The notes: a model not told the origin generated them from the letters alone. A stretch of 64,000 nt of DNA from UBA4615 sp044371545 (GCA_044371545.1 JBILTM010000001.1:1-64000); one strand, 5' to 3'. Shown: positions 35,085 through 44,454, counted from the first letter of the stretch. Translations and numbers: made by a program.

Positions 35085-36209
35085 TCAGCGCAGGCCGAAC
35101 ATCAGCTGCGCGGCCAGCGGGCGGCGCAGCGGTTCGATCGCGTCGAGCGCGGCGAGAACCGGCGACTGCAGCGGGCGGGCGAGCGGCCAGGTGAAGCTCG
35201 CCGCCATCAGGTCGGTCAGCGCGATCGTGAGCCCGCGGTCGGCGCGGCGGCCGCGCCGCCACGCGGCGAGCGCGCCCGCGAGCGGCGCGCCGCGCACCCT
35301 CACCGGCGCGAGCGCGTCGGCGAGCTCGAACGCGTCGCGCACGCCGAGGTTCAGGCCCTGGCCGGCGACCGGGTGCAGCGACTGCGCGGCGTTGCCGATC
35401 CAGACCTCGCCGTCGGCGACGGTCTCGCGCCGCGCGCGGCGCGCGAGCGGCGCGACCGCGAGCGCACTGTCGACCCGCAGCGGCCCGAGCGCGTCTCCGA
35501 AGCGCGCCTGCAGCTCGGCCGACAGCGCCGTCGGGTCGGCCGCGCGGCGCTCGGCGCAACGCTCGGCGCGGTCGCACCAGACGAGCGCCCAGCGTCCGGC
35601 CTCGGGCAACGGCAGCAGCGCGAGCGGGCCCTCGGGCGTGAAGCGCTCGAACGCGGTCGCGTGCAGCGCCGGCGCGGCGCGCGGCGCATGCACCTCGCCG
35701 AGCAGCGCGCTCTGGTCGAACTCGCGCACGTTCGCGTCGTCGCCGGCGTCGCCCTCGGCGTGCACGACGAGCGGCGCGGGTGCGTCGCCGGCCTCGGCCC
35801 ATCGGTGCGCCCGGGCCGCGTCGCGCAGCGCACCGACCAGCGGCCCGTAGCGCACCACGTGGCCGAGCGCCGGCACGCGCAGGTCGGCCGCGACGATCCG
35901 CGTGCGGCCCGCGTGCCCGCGCAGCGACACTTCGACGCGCTCGATCGTGCCGGCCGCGGGCGGCGTCGCGATGCGCTCGAGCAGCTGGCGCGTGCCGTGC
36001 GACAGCGCGAGCGTGCGCGCGGCGAGCGCCGGCGGGAGCGGTGCGTCGGCCGCCGGCGACGGGTCGAGTGCGATCGTGCGGGCGGGCACGCCGCGGCGCA
36101 CGAGGAAGAGCGCGAAGGCGAGCGCGACCGGACCCGCGCCGACGACGCGCCATGGCGCGTCGGCCGCCGGCAGCGGGGAGGCAGGGACCGGGACGGGCAG
36201 GGCGCTCAC
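35085..36209 (-). CDS. UbiH/UbiF/Coq6-type FAD monooxygenase
   Basis: A 374-residue flavoprotein. The FAD-binding GXGXXG equivalent is VVGAGPVALAFALFLVRRG (about 22-40). The C-terminal FAD block is WIGNAAQSLHPVAGQGLNLG with DAFELADAL, typical of UbiH/VisC proteins. These enzymes hydroxylate the ubiquinone ring. Which position it modifies (UbiH, UbiF or UbiI-like) cannot be decided here. The middle region is shorter and very Ala/Arg-rich. It follows pepP by 10 bases; pepP-ubiH is a familiar pairing. Confidence 0.88.
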   Translation of the reverse strand: MSALPVPVPASPLPAADAPWRVVGAGPVALAFALFLVRRGVPARTIALDPSPAADAPLPPALAARTLALSHGTRQLLERIATPPAAGTIERVEVSLRGHAGRTRIVAADLRVPALGHVVRYGPLVGALRDAARAHRWAEAGDAPAPLVVHAEGDAGDDANVREFDQSALLGEVHAPRAAPALHATAFERFTPEGPLALLPLPEAGRWALVWCDRAERCAERRAADPTALSAELQARFGDALGPLRVDSALAVAPLARRARRETVADGEVWIGNAAQSLHPVAGQGLNLGVRDAFELADALAPVRVRGAPLAGALAAWRRGRRADRGLTIALTDLMAASFTWPLARPLQSPVLAALDAIEPLRRPLAAQLMFGLR

Positions 36210-36219
36210 GACGACGCGC

Positions 36220-37569
36220 TCACCCCGCGCGCATCAGCGCCTCGATGTCGGCCGCGGCCTTCGGCACGTCGACGGTCAGGATCTCGCAGCCGCCCTCGAC
36301 GACCAGCGCATCGTCCTCGATCCGGATGCCGATGTCGCGGTACGCCTCGGGCACGTCGTCGGCCGCGCGCACGTAGATCCCCGGCTCGACCGTCAGCACC
36401 ATGCCCGGGCGAAGCACGCGCCACGGCTTGTCGCCGCCGGCGGGCGCGGCCTCGCCGGGCTCGCGGTAGTCGCCGCAGTCGTGCACGTCCATGCCGAGCC
36501 AGTGGCCGGTGCGGTGCATGTAGAAGCGGCGGTAGGCGCCGCTCTCGATCGCGCCGTCGACCGTGCCCTGCACGAGCCCGCAGTCGACCATGCCCTGGGC
36601 GAGCACGCGCACGGCCGCGTCGTGCGGGTCGGTGAACCGCGCGCCCGGCTTGGTCGCCGCGATCGCGGCGGCCTGCGATGCGAGCACGATGTCGTAGAGC
36701 TCGCGCTGCGGGCCGCTGAAGCGGCCGCCGACCGGCCAGGTGCGGGTGATGTCCGACGCGTAGCCGTCGAGCTCGCAGCCGGCGTCGATCAGCAGCAGTT
36801 CGCCGTCGCGCATCGTCGCGTCGTTCTCGCGGTAGTGCAGCACGCAGGCGTTCGCGCCCGCCGCGACGATCGAGCCGTAGGCCGGGAACGGCGAGCCCTG
36901 CCGGCGGAACTCGTGCAGCAGCTCGGCCTCGATCTCGTACTCGCGCCGCCCGGGGGCGGTCGCCTTCATCGCGCGCACGTGGGCCTGCGCCGAGATCCGC
37001 GCGGCGCGCCGCATGATGTCGACCTCGTACGCGTCCTTGACCAGCCGCATCTCGTCGAGCAGCGCACGCACGTCCCAGGCCGCGGACGGCGCCGACACGC
37101 CGGCGCGGGCCTGGCCGCGCACCGTCGCGAGCCAGCGCTGCATCGCGGCGTCGGCCTCGGGCGAGGCGGCGAGCGGGTGGTAGACCGCGGGCGCGTCGGC
37201 CAGCAGCTTCGGCAACGCCTCGTCGAGGCTGCCGATCGACTTCGCCTCGTCGAAGCCGAAGCGCTCGGCCGCCGCCGCGGGGCCGAAGCGCAAGCCGTCC
37301 CAGATCTCGCGCTCCTCGTTCTTGTCGCGGCAGAAGAGGATCGAGCGCGGCTCGGCGCCGCGTGCGTCGACGACGACGACCGCCTCCGGCTCGGGGAAGC
37401 CGCTCAGGTACCAGAAGTAGCTGTCGGCCCGGAACGGGTAGGTGGTGTCGCGGTTGCGCGGCACCTCGGGGGCGGTCGCGACGACGGCGACGCCGCCGCC
37501 TCGTGCGCGCATCTGCTCGGCCAGCTTCAGCCGTCGGTTCCGGAAGGGCGTCATCGTGGGCTCGGTCAT
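36220..37569 (-). CDS. pepP: PepP, Xaa-Pro aminopeptidase
   Basis: A 449-residue aminopeptidase P. The N-terminal domain (about 1-170) contains YPFRADSYFWYLSGF. The pita-bread C-terminal domain has metal ligands Asp-Asp in LIDAGCELDGYASDITRTWP, His in HRTGHWLGMDVHD, and Glu in VEPGIYV and IRIEDDALV. It removes N-terminal residues before proline. Its start overlaps the murU stop as ATGA (37566-37569), and ubiH follows after 10 bases. Confidence 0.96.
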   Translation of the reverse strand: MTEPTMTPFRNRRLKLAEQMRARGGGVAVVATAPEVPRNRDTTYPFRADSYFWYLSGFPEPEAVVVVDARGAEPRSILFCRDKNEEREIWDGLRFGPAAAAERFGFDEAKSIGSLDEALPKLLADAPAVYHPLAASPEADAAMQRWLATVRGQARAGVSAPSAAWDVRALLDEMRLVKDAYEVDIMRRAARISAQAHVRAMKATAPGRREYEIEAELLHEFRRQGSPFPAYGSIVAAGANACVLHYRENDATMRDGELLLIDAGCELDGYASDITRTWPVGGRFSGPQRELYDIVLASQAAAIAATKPGARFTDPHDAAVRVLAQGMVDCGLVQGTVDGAIESGAYRRFYMHRTGHWLGMDVHDCGDYREPGEAAPAGGDKPWRVLRPGMVLTVEPGIYVRAADDVPEAYRDIGIRIEDDALVVEGGCEILTVDVPKAAADIEALMRAG

Positions 37570-38255
37570 CCGTGGGATCCCAATTGTGCGTCGAGTTCGG
37601 CCAGGCGCTGCGGCGTGCCCACGTCGACCCATCGGCCGGGGTGACGCTCGGCGCCCGCGCGGCCTCCGGCGGCGGCCTCGCGCAGCAGCGGCGCGAGCGG
37701 CGCCCGGCCACCGGGCGGCACCGCGGCGAAGAGCTCGGGCCGGTATACGCCGATGCCGGCGAAGGTGAGGCGCTCGCCGGCGTCGTCGGTGCGCAGCCGG
37801 CCGTGGTCCAGCGCGAAGTCGCCCCGCGGATGGTGTTCCGGGTTGGCCACCAGCACGCACCAGGCGAGCCAGCCGAGCGCATCGAGCCGGTCCGCGATCG
37901 AGCGCGCCCGGCCCGGATCCCAGTCGCACCAGACGTCGCCGTTCACGACCAGGAACGGCCCGTCGCCGAGCAGCGGCAGCGCCTTCGCGATGCCGCCGGC
38001 GGTCTCGAGTGCCTCGGTCTCGGCCGAGTAGCGGATCCGCAGACCGTACGATCCGCCGTCGCCGAGCGCGGCCTCGATCCGCTCGCCGAGCCACGCGTGG
38101 TTGATCACCACGTCGCGGAACCCGGCGGCGGCGAGCCGCTGCAGGTGCCAGCCGATCAGCGACCGGCCCCCGACCGGCAGCAGCGGCTTCGGGCAGGTGT
38201 CGGTCAGCGGCCGCATCCGCTCGCCGCGGCCCGCGGCCAGGATCATCGCCCGCAT
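37566..38255 (-). CDS. murU: MurU, MurNAc-1-phosphate uridylyltransferase
   Basis: A 229-residue nucleotidyltransferase: MILAAGRGERMRPLTDTCPK (nucleotide-binding signature, with PKPLLPVGG), VVINHAWLGE, ETAGGIAKAL and NGDVWCDWD for metal binding. In the AmgK/MurU recycling pathway it makes UDP-MurNAc from MurNAc-1-phosphate, bypassing MurA. The neighbouring kinase gene supports this specific role over other sugar-phosphate nucleotidyltransferases. The pathway is linked to intrinsic fosfomycin tolerance in other species. Confidence 0.92.
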   Translation of the reverse strand: MRAMILAAGRGERMRPLTDTCPKPLLPVGGRSLIGWHLQRLAAAGFRDVVINHAWLGERIEAALGDGGSYGLRIRYSAETEALETAGGIAKALPLLGDGPFLVVNGDVWCDWDPGRARSIADRLDALGWLAWCVLVANPEHHPRGDFALDHGRLRTDDAGERLTFAGIGVYRPELFAAVPPGGRAPLAPLLREAAAGGRAGAERHPGRWVDVGTPQRLAELDAQLGSHG

Positions 38256-38280
38256 CGTGTCGTCGGGGCGCGCGGCCCGC

Positions 38281-39303
38281 TCAGAAGGTGTAGCCGACCG
38301 CGGGCGCGCCGTCGCCCTCGACGCGGTCGATCAGCGCGGCGAGCGGCCTGAGCGCGCCGTAGCGCCGCACGACGTCGCGCACGTAGCCGAGCACCAGCGG
38401 CACGTCGGCGAGATAGCGGTCCTTGCCGTCGCGGTGGTACAGCCTCGCGAAGATGCCGAGCACCTTCAGGTGGCGCTGCAGGCCCATCCACTCGAAGTCG
38501 CGGTAGAAGTCGCCGAACTCGGCCGGCATCGGCAGGCCGGCGGCGCGCGCGCGTTCCCAGTAGCGGATCGCCCAGTCGAGCACCTGATCCTCCTCCCACT
38601 TCACGTAGGCATCGCGCAGCAGCGAGACCAGGTCGTAGGTGATCGGGCCGTGGACCGCGTCCTGGAAGTCGAGGATGCCCGGGTTGCGCTCGCCGGGCAG
38701 CAGCATCAGGTTGCGCGAGTGGTAGTCGCGGTGCACGGTCACGGCGGGCTGGGCGAGCACGTTCGAGAGGATCGTCTCGAACGCCGCCTCGAGCGTCGTG
38801 CGCTCGGCGTCGGTCAGCGCGACGCCCTTGTGCTTCGCGACGTACCAGTCGGGATACAGCCGCAGCTCGCGCAGCAGCAGCTCGCGGTCATAGGGCGGGA
38901 ACGCGGCCGCGTCGCTCGCGAGCTGCATCGCCACCAGCGCGCGGCTCGCGTCGGCATAGAGCGCCGGGGCGCTCGAGGCGTCGAGCACCGACAGGTAGGT
39001 GGTCGAGCCGAAGTCGTCGAGCAGCAGGAAGCCCCGCGCGAGGTCGGCCTCCAGCACCCGGGGCACGCTGACGCCCGAGCGCGCGAGCACCTCGGCCGCG
39101 TGCACGAAGGGGCGGCAGTCCTCCATCGGGGGCGGCGCGTCCATCGCGATCAGCGCGCCGCCGCGCGCGGCGGCCGCATCCACGCGGAAATAGCGGCGGA
39201 AGCTGGCGTCGTTCGATGCGGGGCGCAGCGTCGCCGGCTGCAGGCCGTGGGCGGCGGGCAGCGCGTCGAGCCACGTGCGGAGCTGGTCGAGTCTGAGGTC
39301 CAT
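38281..39303 (-). CDS. amgK: AmgK, N-acetylmuramate/N-acetylglucosamine kinase
   Basis: A 340-residue aminoglycoside-phosphotransferase-fold kinase. ATP-binding region ASFRRYFRVDA, catalytic loop VTVHRDYHSRNLML, and metal-binding ILDFQDAVHGPITYDLVSLL are clear. AmgK phosphorylates the anomeric carbon of MurNAc to feed MurU, encoded 25 bases downstream. The gene is divergent from lptD with 91 bases between start codons, a conserved betaproteobacterial arrangement. Confidence 0.93.
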   Translation of the reverse strand: MDLRLDQLRTWLDALPAAHGLQPATLRPASNDASFRRYFRVDAAAARGGALIAMDAPPPMEDCRPFVHAAEVLARSGVSVPRVLEADLARGFLLLDDFGSTTYLSVLDASSAPALYADASRALVAMQLASDAAAFPPYDRELLLRELRLYPDWYVAKHKGVALTDAERTTLEAAFETILSNVLAQPAVTVHRDYHSRNLMLLPGERNPGILDFQDAVHGPITYDLVSLLRDAYVKWEEDQVLDWAIRYWERARAAGLPMPAEFGDFYRDFEWMGLQRHLKVLGIFARLYHRDGKDRYLADVPLVLGYVRDVVRRYGALRPLAALIDRVEGDGAPAVGYTF

Positions 39304-39310
39304 GCGGGTC

Positions 39311-39343
39311 GGGGGCGGCTCCCCGGGGGCGGCTCCCTATAAT
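39311..39343 (+). promoter_or_regulatory. tandem 13-bp repeat and TATAAT in the amgK-lptD gap
   Basis: GGGGGCGGCTCCC occurs twice (39311-39323 and 39325-39337) with one base between, directly followed by a perfect TATAAT (39338-39343) on the lptD strand. The lptD ATG is 51 bases further. No -35 consensus is visible at 17 bases, so the repeats may bind an activator or be a small duplication. This is the only candidate promoter in the divergent gap. Confidence 0.45.
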
Positions 39344-39394
39344 ACCGGTCGTCGAACCGTCGCGCCCCGGGGCGCCGCCCGCAGCCGCCCTCGA

Positions 39395-41686
39395 ATGCGC
39401 CGCCCATCCCCCGCCCATGCATCCCGTGCCGCCCTCGCGGCCGCGCTGCTCGGCTGCTCGGGCGCCGCCGGCGCGCAGGCGGCCGACCATGCGGGGCGCA
39501 TCGCGCTGCGGCTGGAGACCGAGCTGCGCGAGTCCAACCTCGCGTCGGACGCGCCGCGGCCGACCTTCGCGCGCGGCGACACCGTCAGCGGCCGGCAGGG
39601 CCGCGAGACGACGCTCGAGGGCGAGGCCGAGATCCGCCGCGCGGGCACGGTGATCCGCGCCGACCGGCTGACGCTGTACGAGGCCGACGACGAGGTCGTC
39701 GCGATCGGCAACGTCCGCGTGGCGCGCGAGGGCATCGTGTTCACCGGGCCGCAGCTGCAGCTCAAGCTCGACGCCAACGAGGGCAGCTTCGCGTCGCCGC
39801 GCTTCTACCTGCCGCTCACCGGCGGCAGCGGCCGGGCCGAGCGCATCGACTTCCTCGGGCGCGGCGAGGTCGAGATGCACGACGCGACCTACACCACCTG
39901 CAAGCCCGACGACCCCGACTGGTACCTGCGCGCCGAGAGCCTGTCGCTCGACCGGACCACCGACGAGGGCAACGCGCGCTGGGCGACGCTGTACTTCAAG
40001 GACCTGCCGATCGCGAAGGCGCCGTTCTTCGGCTTCCCGCTCGGCGACGAGCGCCGCAGCGGCTTCCTCGCGCCGACGCTGTCGCTGTCCTCGACGCTCG
40101 GCGCCGAGGTCCGCGTCCCCTACTACTGGAACATCGCCCCGAACCGCGACCTGACCTTCTTCACGAACCTCAACGCGCGCCGCGGCCTGCAGCTCGCCGG
40201 CATCGCGCGCTACCTCGAGCCGACGACCATCGGCACGACGCGCTTCGAGTACAACCCGGCCGACCAGGAGGCCAACCGGTCGCGCTGGCTGTTCGACAGC
40301 GTCCACACCTCGACGAACATCGGCGGCTGGCAGGCGGGCTGGATCCTGCGCGGCGTCTCCGACGACCGCTACTTCATCGACTACGCGCGCAGCATCGCGC
40401 AGAGCGCCGAGCGCAGCCTGCCGCGCGACGCGTTCGTCTTCCGCGCGTTCGGCGACTGGACTGTGCGCGCCCGCGTGCTGCAGTACCAGAACATCCTGGA
40501 GGCGAGGGCGGCGCCGCCCTACAACCGCCTGCCGCAGCTGACCGTCACGAACAACCAGCGCGACCTGCGCGGCTTCGACTTCGGCCTGATCGCGGATGCG
40601 ACGGAGTTCAGCCGCGACCTGCCGGGCTCCGCGCAGGGCGGCCGGATGATCGTCAACCCGTCGATCGCCTATCCGTTCGGCGGGCCGTCGTGGTTCGTGA
40701 CCCCGAAGGCCTCGCTGCACGCGACCTCGTACCGGCTCGGCGCCAACCCCTCCGGGCCGCTCGACATCGACCGTGCGGTGCCCACCTTCTCGCTCGACTC
40801 GGGGCTGGTGTTCGAGCGCTCGACCACGCTCGGCGGACGCGACGTCGTGCAGACGCTCGAGCCTCGGCTGCTCTACGTGTACACGCCGTACCGCGACCAG
40901 AGCTCGATCCCGGTGTTCGACTCCGCGGTCGCGAACCTCAGCTTCGCGACGCTGTTCGCCGAGCAGCTCTTCGTCGGCGGCGACCGGATCGCCGACGCGA
41001 ACCAGCTGACCGCGGGCGCGGTCTCGCGCTTCATCGACCCGTCGACCGGCGTCGAGTCGCTGCGCCTCGGCGTCGCGCAGCGCGCCTACTTCACCGAGCA
41101 GCGCGTGACCATCCCCGGCGTGCCGTCGCGCAACGACTCGCGTTCGGACGTGCTGTTCGTCGCCTCGGGCAACCTCGGCGGCGGCCACACGCTCGACGCC
41201 GGCGTGCAGGTCTCGGTCGCCGACGGCTCGGTGCCGCGCTTCGGCGTCTCGTGGCGCTGGTGGCCCGCGGCCGACCGGATCCTGAACGTCGCGCTGCGCT
41301 ACCAGGAGCTCGACTACGCGCAGATCGACACCTCGTGGCGCTGGCCGGTGTCGCGCCGCTGGGCCGCGCTCGGCCGCGTCAACTACTCGGTGCTGCGCGA
41401 GCAGCTCAGCCCGGTCACCGGCACGGTCCAGGAGGTCAAGCCGCAGCTGCTCGAGGGCGTCTTCGGCCTCGAGTACCACGCCGACTGCTGGACCACCCGC
41501 TTCGTCGCGCAGCGCTACGTGACCGCGACCGCGCAGCGCACCAGCGCGTTCTTCGTGCAGCTCGAGCTCAACGGGCTCGCCCGGATCGGCGTCGACCCGT
41601 TCGATATACTGACGCGCAACATCCCGGGCTACCGGGCCCCCTCGCAGCGCCCGGTCACGCCGTCGCGCTTCTACGGATACGAATGA
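39395..41686 (+). CDS. lptD: LptD, LPS-assembly outer-membrane protein
   Basis: A 763-residue protein: signal peptide (about 1-30), periplasmic beta-jellyroll (about 50-200; VSGRQGRETTLEGEAEIRRA, LTLYEADDEVVAIGNV) and a large C-terminal barrel ending FYGYE. The barrel contains PYYWNIAPNRDLTFFTNL and typical alternating strands. Cysteines TTCKPDD and ADCWTTRF probably form the disulfide that matures LptD with LptE. It inserts LPS into the outer leaflet. The ATG at 39395 is chosen for its signal peptide; an earlier ATG at 39275 would lie within amgK. The surA start overlaps its stop (ATGA). Confidence 0.95.
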   Translation: MRRPSPAHASRAALAAALLGCSGAAGAQAADHAGRIALRLETELRESNLASDAPRPTFARGDTVSGRQGRETTLEGEAEIRRAGTVIRADRLTLYEADDEVVAIGNVRVAREGIVFTGPQLQLKLDANEGSFASPRFYLPLTGGSGRAERIDFLGRGEVEMHDATYTTCKPDDPDWYLRAESLSLDRTTDEGNARWATLYFKDLPIAKAPFFGFPLGDERRSGFLAPTLSLSSTLGAEVRVPYYWNIAPNRDLTFFTNLNARRGLQLAGIARYLEPTTIGTTRFEYNPADQEANRSRWLFDSVHTSTNIGGWQAGWILRGVSDDRYFIDYARSIAQSAERSLPRDAFVFRAFGDWTVRARVLQYQNILEARAAPPYNRLPQLTVTNNQRDLRGFDFGLIADATEFSRDLPGSAQGGRMIVNPSIAYPFGGPSWFVTPKASLHATSYRLGANPSGPLDIDRAVPTFSLDSGLVFERSTTLGGRDVVQTLEPRLLYVYTPYRDQSSIPVFDSAVANLSFATLFAEQLFVGGDRIADANQLTAGAVSRFIDPSTGVESLRLGVAQRAYFTEQRVTIPGVPSRNDSRSDVLFVASGNLGGGHTLDAGVQVSVADGSVPRFGVSWRWWPAADRILNVALRYQELDYAQIDTSWRWPVSRRWAALGRVNYSVLREQLSPVTGTVQEVKPQLLEGVFGLEYHADCWTTRFVAQRYVTATAQRTSAFFVQLELNGLARIGVDPFDILTRNIPGYRAPSQRPVTPSRFYGYE

Positions 41687-43125
41687 ACACTCGCCGCCCG
41701 CTCCCGTGGACGCTCGCGCTGCTGACGCTGCTGCTCGCGGCCGTGCCGCCTGCGTCCGCCCAGCTCCGCGTGCCGCAGGGGGGACTGCCGGGGCAGGCCG
41801 CGCCGGCCGGCATGCCCGGGTTCTCGACGCCGGGCGGGTTCGTCGCGCCGGCCGCCGCGCCGCCCGTGGCCGTCGCCGCGCGGCGCGACGAGCCGCAGCT
41901 CGTCGACCGGGTCGTGGCGGTCGTCAACACCGACGCGATCACCGAGCGCGAGCTGCAGTCGCGCACCCGCGCGATCGAGCGGCGCCTGCGCGGCCAGAAC
42001 GTCGCGCTGCCGCCGCCGGCCGAGCTGCAGCGCCAGGTGCTCGAGCGGATGATCACCGAGCGGGCCGCGCTGCAGGCCGCCCGAGACGCCGGCATCCGGA
42101 TCGACGACGCGGCGATCGACCGCGCGATCGGCCGCATCGCGCAGGAACAGAAGCTGAGCGTGCCGCAGCTGCGCCAGCGCATCGAGGGCGACGGCATGGG
42201 CTTCTCGATGTTCCGCGCCGAGCTCGCGGGGGACATGGCGATCAACCGGATGCGCGAGCGCGAGATCGAATCGCGGGTGCAGGTCTCCGAGGCCGAGATC
42301 GACACATACCTCGCCGAGCAGGCGGGTGGGCCGGTCGAGATGAACCTCGCGCAGATCCTGGTCGGCGTGCCCGACGGCGCATCGCCCGAGGTCGTCGAGC
42401 GCGCGCGCCGTCGTGCCGAGTCGATCGCCGGCGAGGCCCGCGCCGGCGCCGACCTCGCGCGCCTCGTTCAGGCCGCGGCGAGCGGCCCCGACCCGGTCAG
42501 CGGCGGCGTGCTCGGCATGCGTCCGCCCGACCGGCTGCCGCCGGTGTTCGTCCAGGCGGTGGAGTCGCTCAATCCGGGCGAGATCGCGCCGGTGGTGCGC
42601 ACGCCGGCCGGCTTTCACGTGGTCAAGCTGCTCGAGCGGCGCGAAGGCGGCGCGATCGCGGCGCTCGCCGCGACGCCGGTGCGCCAGACCAAGGCCCGCC
42701 ACATCCTCGTGCGCGTCAACGAGCTGAACCCGGAGGCCGAGGTCGTGCGCCGGCTGACCGAGATCCGCGAGCGCATCGAGGCGGGCACCGTGACCTTCGA
42801 GGAGATGGCGCGGCAGTACTCGGGCGACGGCAGCGCCTCGCAGGGCGGCGACCTCGGCTGGATCTATCCGGGCGACACCGTGCCCGAGTTCGAGCGCGCG
42901 ATGGATGCGCTGCCGCCCGGCCGGATCGCCGGTCCGGTGCAGACGCCGTTCGGCTACCACCTGATCCGGGTCGACGAGCGCCGCACCGACGGCGCGTCGC
43001 GCGAGCGGGTGCGTGCCGCGGCGCGCAACGCGATCTGCGAGCGCAAGGCCGCCGAGGCGTACCAGGAGTGGATCCTGCAGGTCCGCGACCGCGCCTACGT
43101 CGACGTCCGCCTCGACGACCGTTGA
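41683..43125 (+). CDS. surA: SurA, periplasmic chaperone/peptidyl-prolyl isomerase
   Basis: A 480-residue periplasmic protein: signal peptide (cleavage near ASAQ), N-terminal chaperone domain (about 65-190; DRVVAVVNTDAITERELQSR), and two parvulin domains. The first (about 220-325) is diverged; the second (about 335-435) has the classic KARHILVRV, GDGSASQGGDLGW and FGYHLIRVDE. A Pro/Gly/Ala linker of about 30 residues follows the signal. It folds outer-membrane proteins including LptD, with whose gene it is translationally coupled. Confidence 0.95.
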   Translation: MNTRRPLPWTLALLTLLLAAVPPASAQLRVPQGGLPGQAAPAGMPGFSTPGGFVAPAAAPPVAVAARRDEPQLVDRVVAVVNTDAITERELQSRTRAIERRLRGQNVALPPPAELQRQVLERMITERAALQAARDAGIRIDDAAIDRAIGRIAQEQKLSVPQLRQRIEGDGMGFSMFRAELAGDMAINRMREREIESRVQVSEAEIDTYLAEQAGGPVEMNLAQILVGVPDGASPEVVERARRRAESIAGEARAGADLARLVQAAASGPDPVSGGVLGMRPPDRLPPVFVQAVESLNPGEIAPVVRTPAGFHVVKLLERREGGAIAALAATPVRQTKARHILVRVNELNPEAEVVRRLTEIRERIEAGTVTFEEMARQYSGDGSASQGGDLGWIYPGDTVPEFERAMDALPPGRIAGPVQTPFGYHLIRVDERRTDGASRERVRAAARNAICERKAAEAYQEWILQVRDRAYVDVRLDDR

Positions 43126-43132
43126 ACGCCCG

Positions 43133-43954
43133 TTGAAGCCGCACGCGCCGCGCAAGCGCTTCGGGCAGCACTTCCTCGTCGACGCCTCGGTGCTCGCGCG
43201 GATCGCCGACGCGGTCGCGCCGCGGGACGGCGATCGCCTCGTCGAGATCGGACCCGGCCTCGGCGCGCTGACCGCCGTGCTGCTCGATCGGGTCGCGACG
43301 CTCGAGGCGGTCGAGATCGACCGCGACCTGGTCGCGCGGCTGCGCCGGCGCTGGCCCGAGCCGCGGCTCGTCGTGCACGAGGCGGACGCGCTCGCATTCG
43401 ACTTCGGCGCGCTCGCCGCGGGCGGGCGGCTGCGGCTGGTCGGCAACCTGCCGTACAACATCTCGAGCCCGCTGCTGATCGGCCTGCTCGCGCATCGCGG
43501 GTCGATCGTCGACGCGCACTTCATGCTGCAGAAGGAGGTGGTCGACCGGATCGTCGCGCCGCACGGCGGGGCCGACTACGGACGCCTCGGGGTGATGATG
43601 CAGGCGTTCCATCGCGTCGAGCGGCTGTTCGACGTGCCGCCGCAGGCGTTCGACCCGCCGCCGCGCGTCGACTCCTCGGTGATGCGGATGCGCCCGCGCG
43701 CCGAGCCGCTGGTGCGCGATGCAGCCACGCTCGAGGGGCTGCTCGCGGTCGCGTTCAACCAGCGGCGCAAGATGCTGCGGGGCACGCTGCTGCCCTGGCT
43801 GCGCACGCAGGGCCTCGATCCGTCGGAGCCGGCCTTCGCGCTCGAGCCCACCGCCCGCCCGGAGGAGATCCCGGTCGAGGGGTGGGCCCGGCTCGCCGAC
43901 GCGCTGCTCGACGCACGCGCCGCGCGCCCTCAGCCGCCCGACGGCGAACCGTAG
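43133..43954 (+). CDS. rsmA: RsmA (KsgA), 16S rRNA dimethyladenosine transferase
   Basis: A 273-residue methyltransferase. FGQHFLVDASVLARI (RNA/SAM N-terminal motif), VEIGPGLGALTAVLL (motif I), AVEIDRDLV (motif II), VVHEADALAFD and VGNLPYNISSPLL (motif IV) match RsmA. It dimethylates A1518 and A1519 of 16S rRNA. A TTG start 7 bases after the surA stop is chosen because the family sequence begins there. pdxA, often found between surA and rsmA, is absent. Its 3' end overlaps the convergent gene by 25 bases. Confidence 0.94.
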   Translation: MKPHAPRKRFGQHFLVDASVLARIADAVAPRDGDRLVEIGPGLGALTAVLLDRVATLEAVEIDRDLVARLRRRWPEPRLVVHEADALAFDFGALAAGGRLRLVGNLPYNISSPLLIGLLAHRGSIVDAHFMLQKEVVDRIVAPHGGADYGRLGVMMQAFHRVERLFDVPPQAFDPPPRVDSSVMRMRPRAEPLVRDAATLEGLLAVAFNQRRKMLRGTLLPWLRTQGLDPSEPAFALEPTARPEEIPVEGWARLADALLDARAARPQPPDGEP

Positions 43955-44454
43955 CGCACCTGCCGGGTCGCGGGCGCCGCGGCCTCGGCGTCGACGAGGC
44001 GACCGTCCATCACGCGCACGCGCTCACCGGGGTGCATCGGCCACGCGGCCTCGCGCACGAAGGTGCGCGTGCTGCCGTCGTCGAGCCGCACGACGGCCTC
44101 GTGGCGGACCTCGCCGCGCACCCGCTGCTCGACCTGGTGGCCGAGCAGGCCGCCGCCGACCGCGCCGAGGCCGTTCGCGTCGCCGCCGGTGCGCACCGTG
44201 CGGACCGACTCGACGGTCGCCCACGAGCGCGGGTCTTCGGCCTGCGCGACCGGGCGCGGCGCTTCGATCCACGGCGGGGTGGCGGGCTGCGGCGCGAGCG
44301 CGACCGGTTGCGCGGCCGGGCGGCCGATCAGGCCGGTCATCGACGCGACGCCGGTCGCGGACAGCACGATCACCGACACCGCGGCGGCGGCGAACAGCGG
44401 GTGCTGCGCGGTGCGGCGGGCGGGGATCGCGGGCAGGATCGTCGGGGTGCTCAT
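43930..44454 (-). CDS. glycine-zipper 2TM-domain-like protein (shortened)
   Basis: A 174-residue protein with a hydrophobic helix (about residues 20-42), a Pro/Ala linker and a region NGLGAVGGGLLGHQVEQRVR that matches only the first half of a glycine-zipper 2TM hairpin. The C-terminal part (VVRLDDGSTRTFV; PGERVRVMDGRL) is typical of this envelope protein family. Full-length relatives have a second Gly-rich helix that is missing here. A role in envelope stability is inferred from family only. The 3' end overlaps rsmA by 25 bases on the other strand. Confidence 0.75.
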   Translation of the reverse strand: MSTPTILPAIPARRTAQHPLFAAAAVSVIVLSATGVASMTGLIGRPAAQPVALAPQPATPPWIEAPRPVAQAEDPRSWATVESVRTVRTGGDANGLGAVGGGLLGHQVEQRVRGEVRHEAVVRLDDGSTRTFVREAAWPMHPGERVRVMDGRLVDAEAAAPATRQVRYGSPSGG

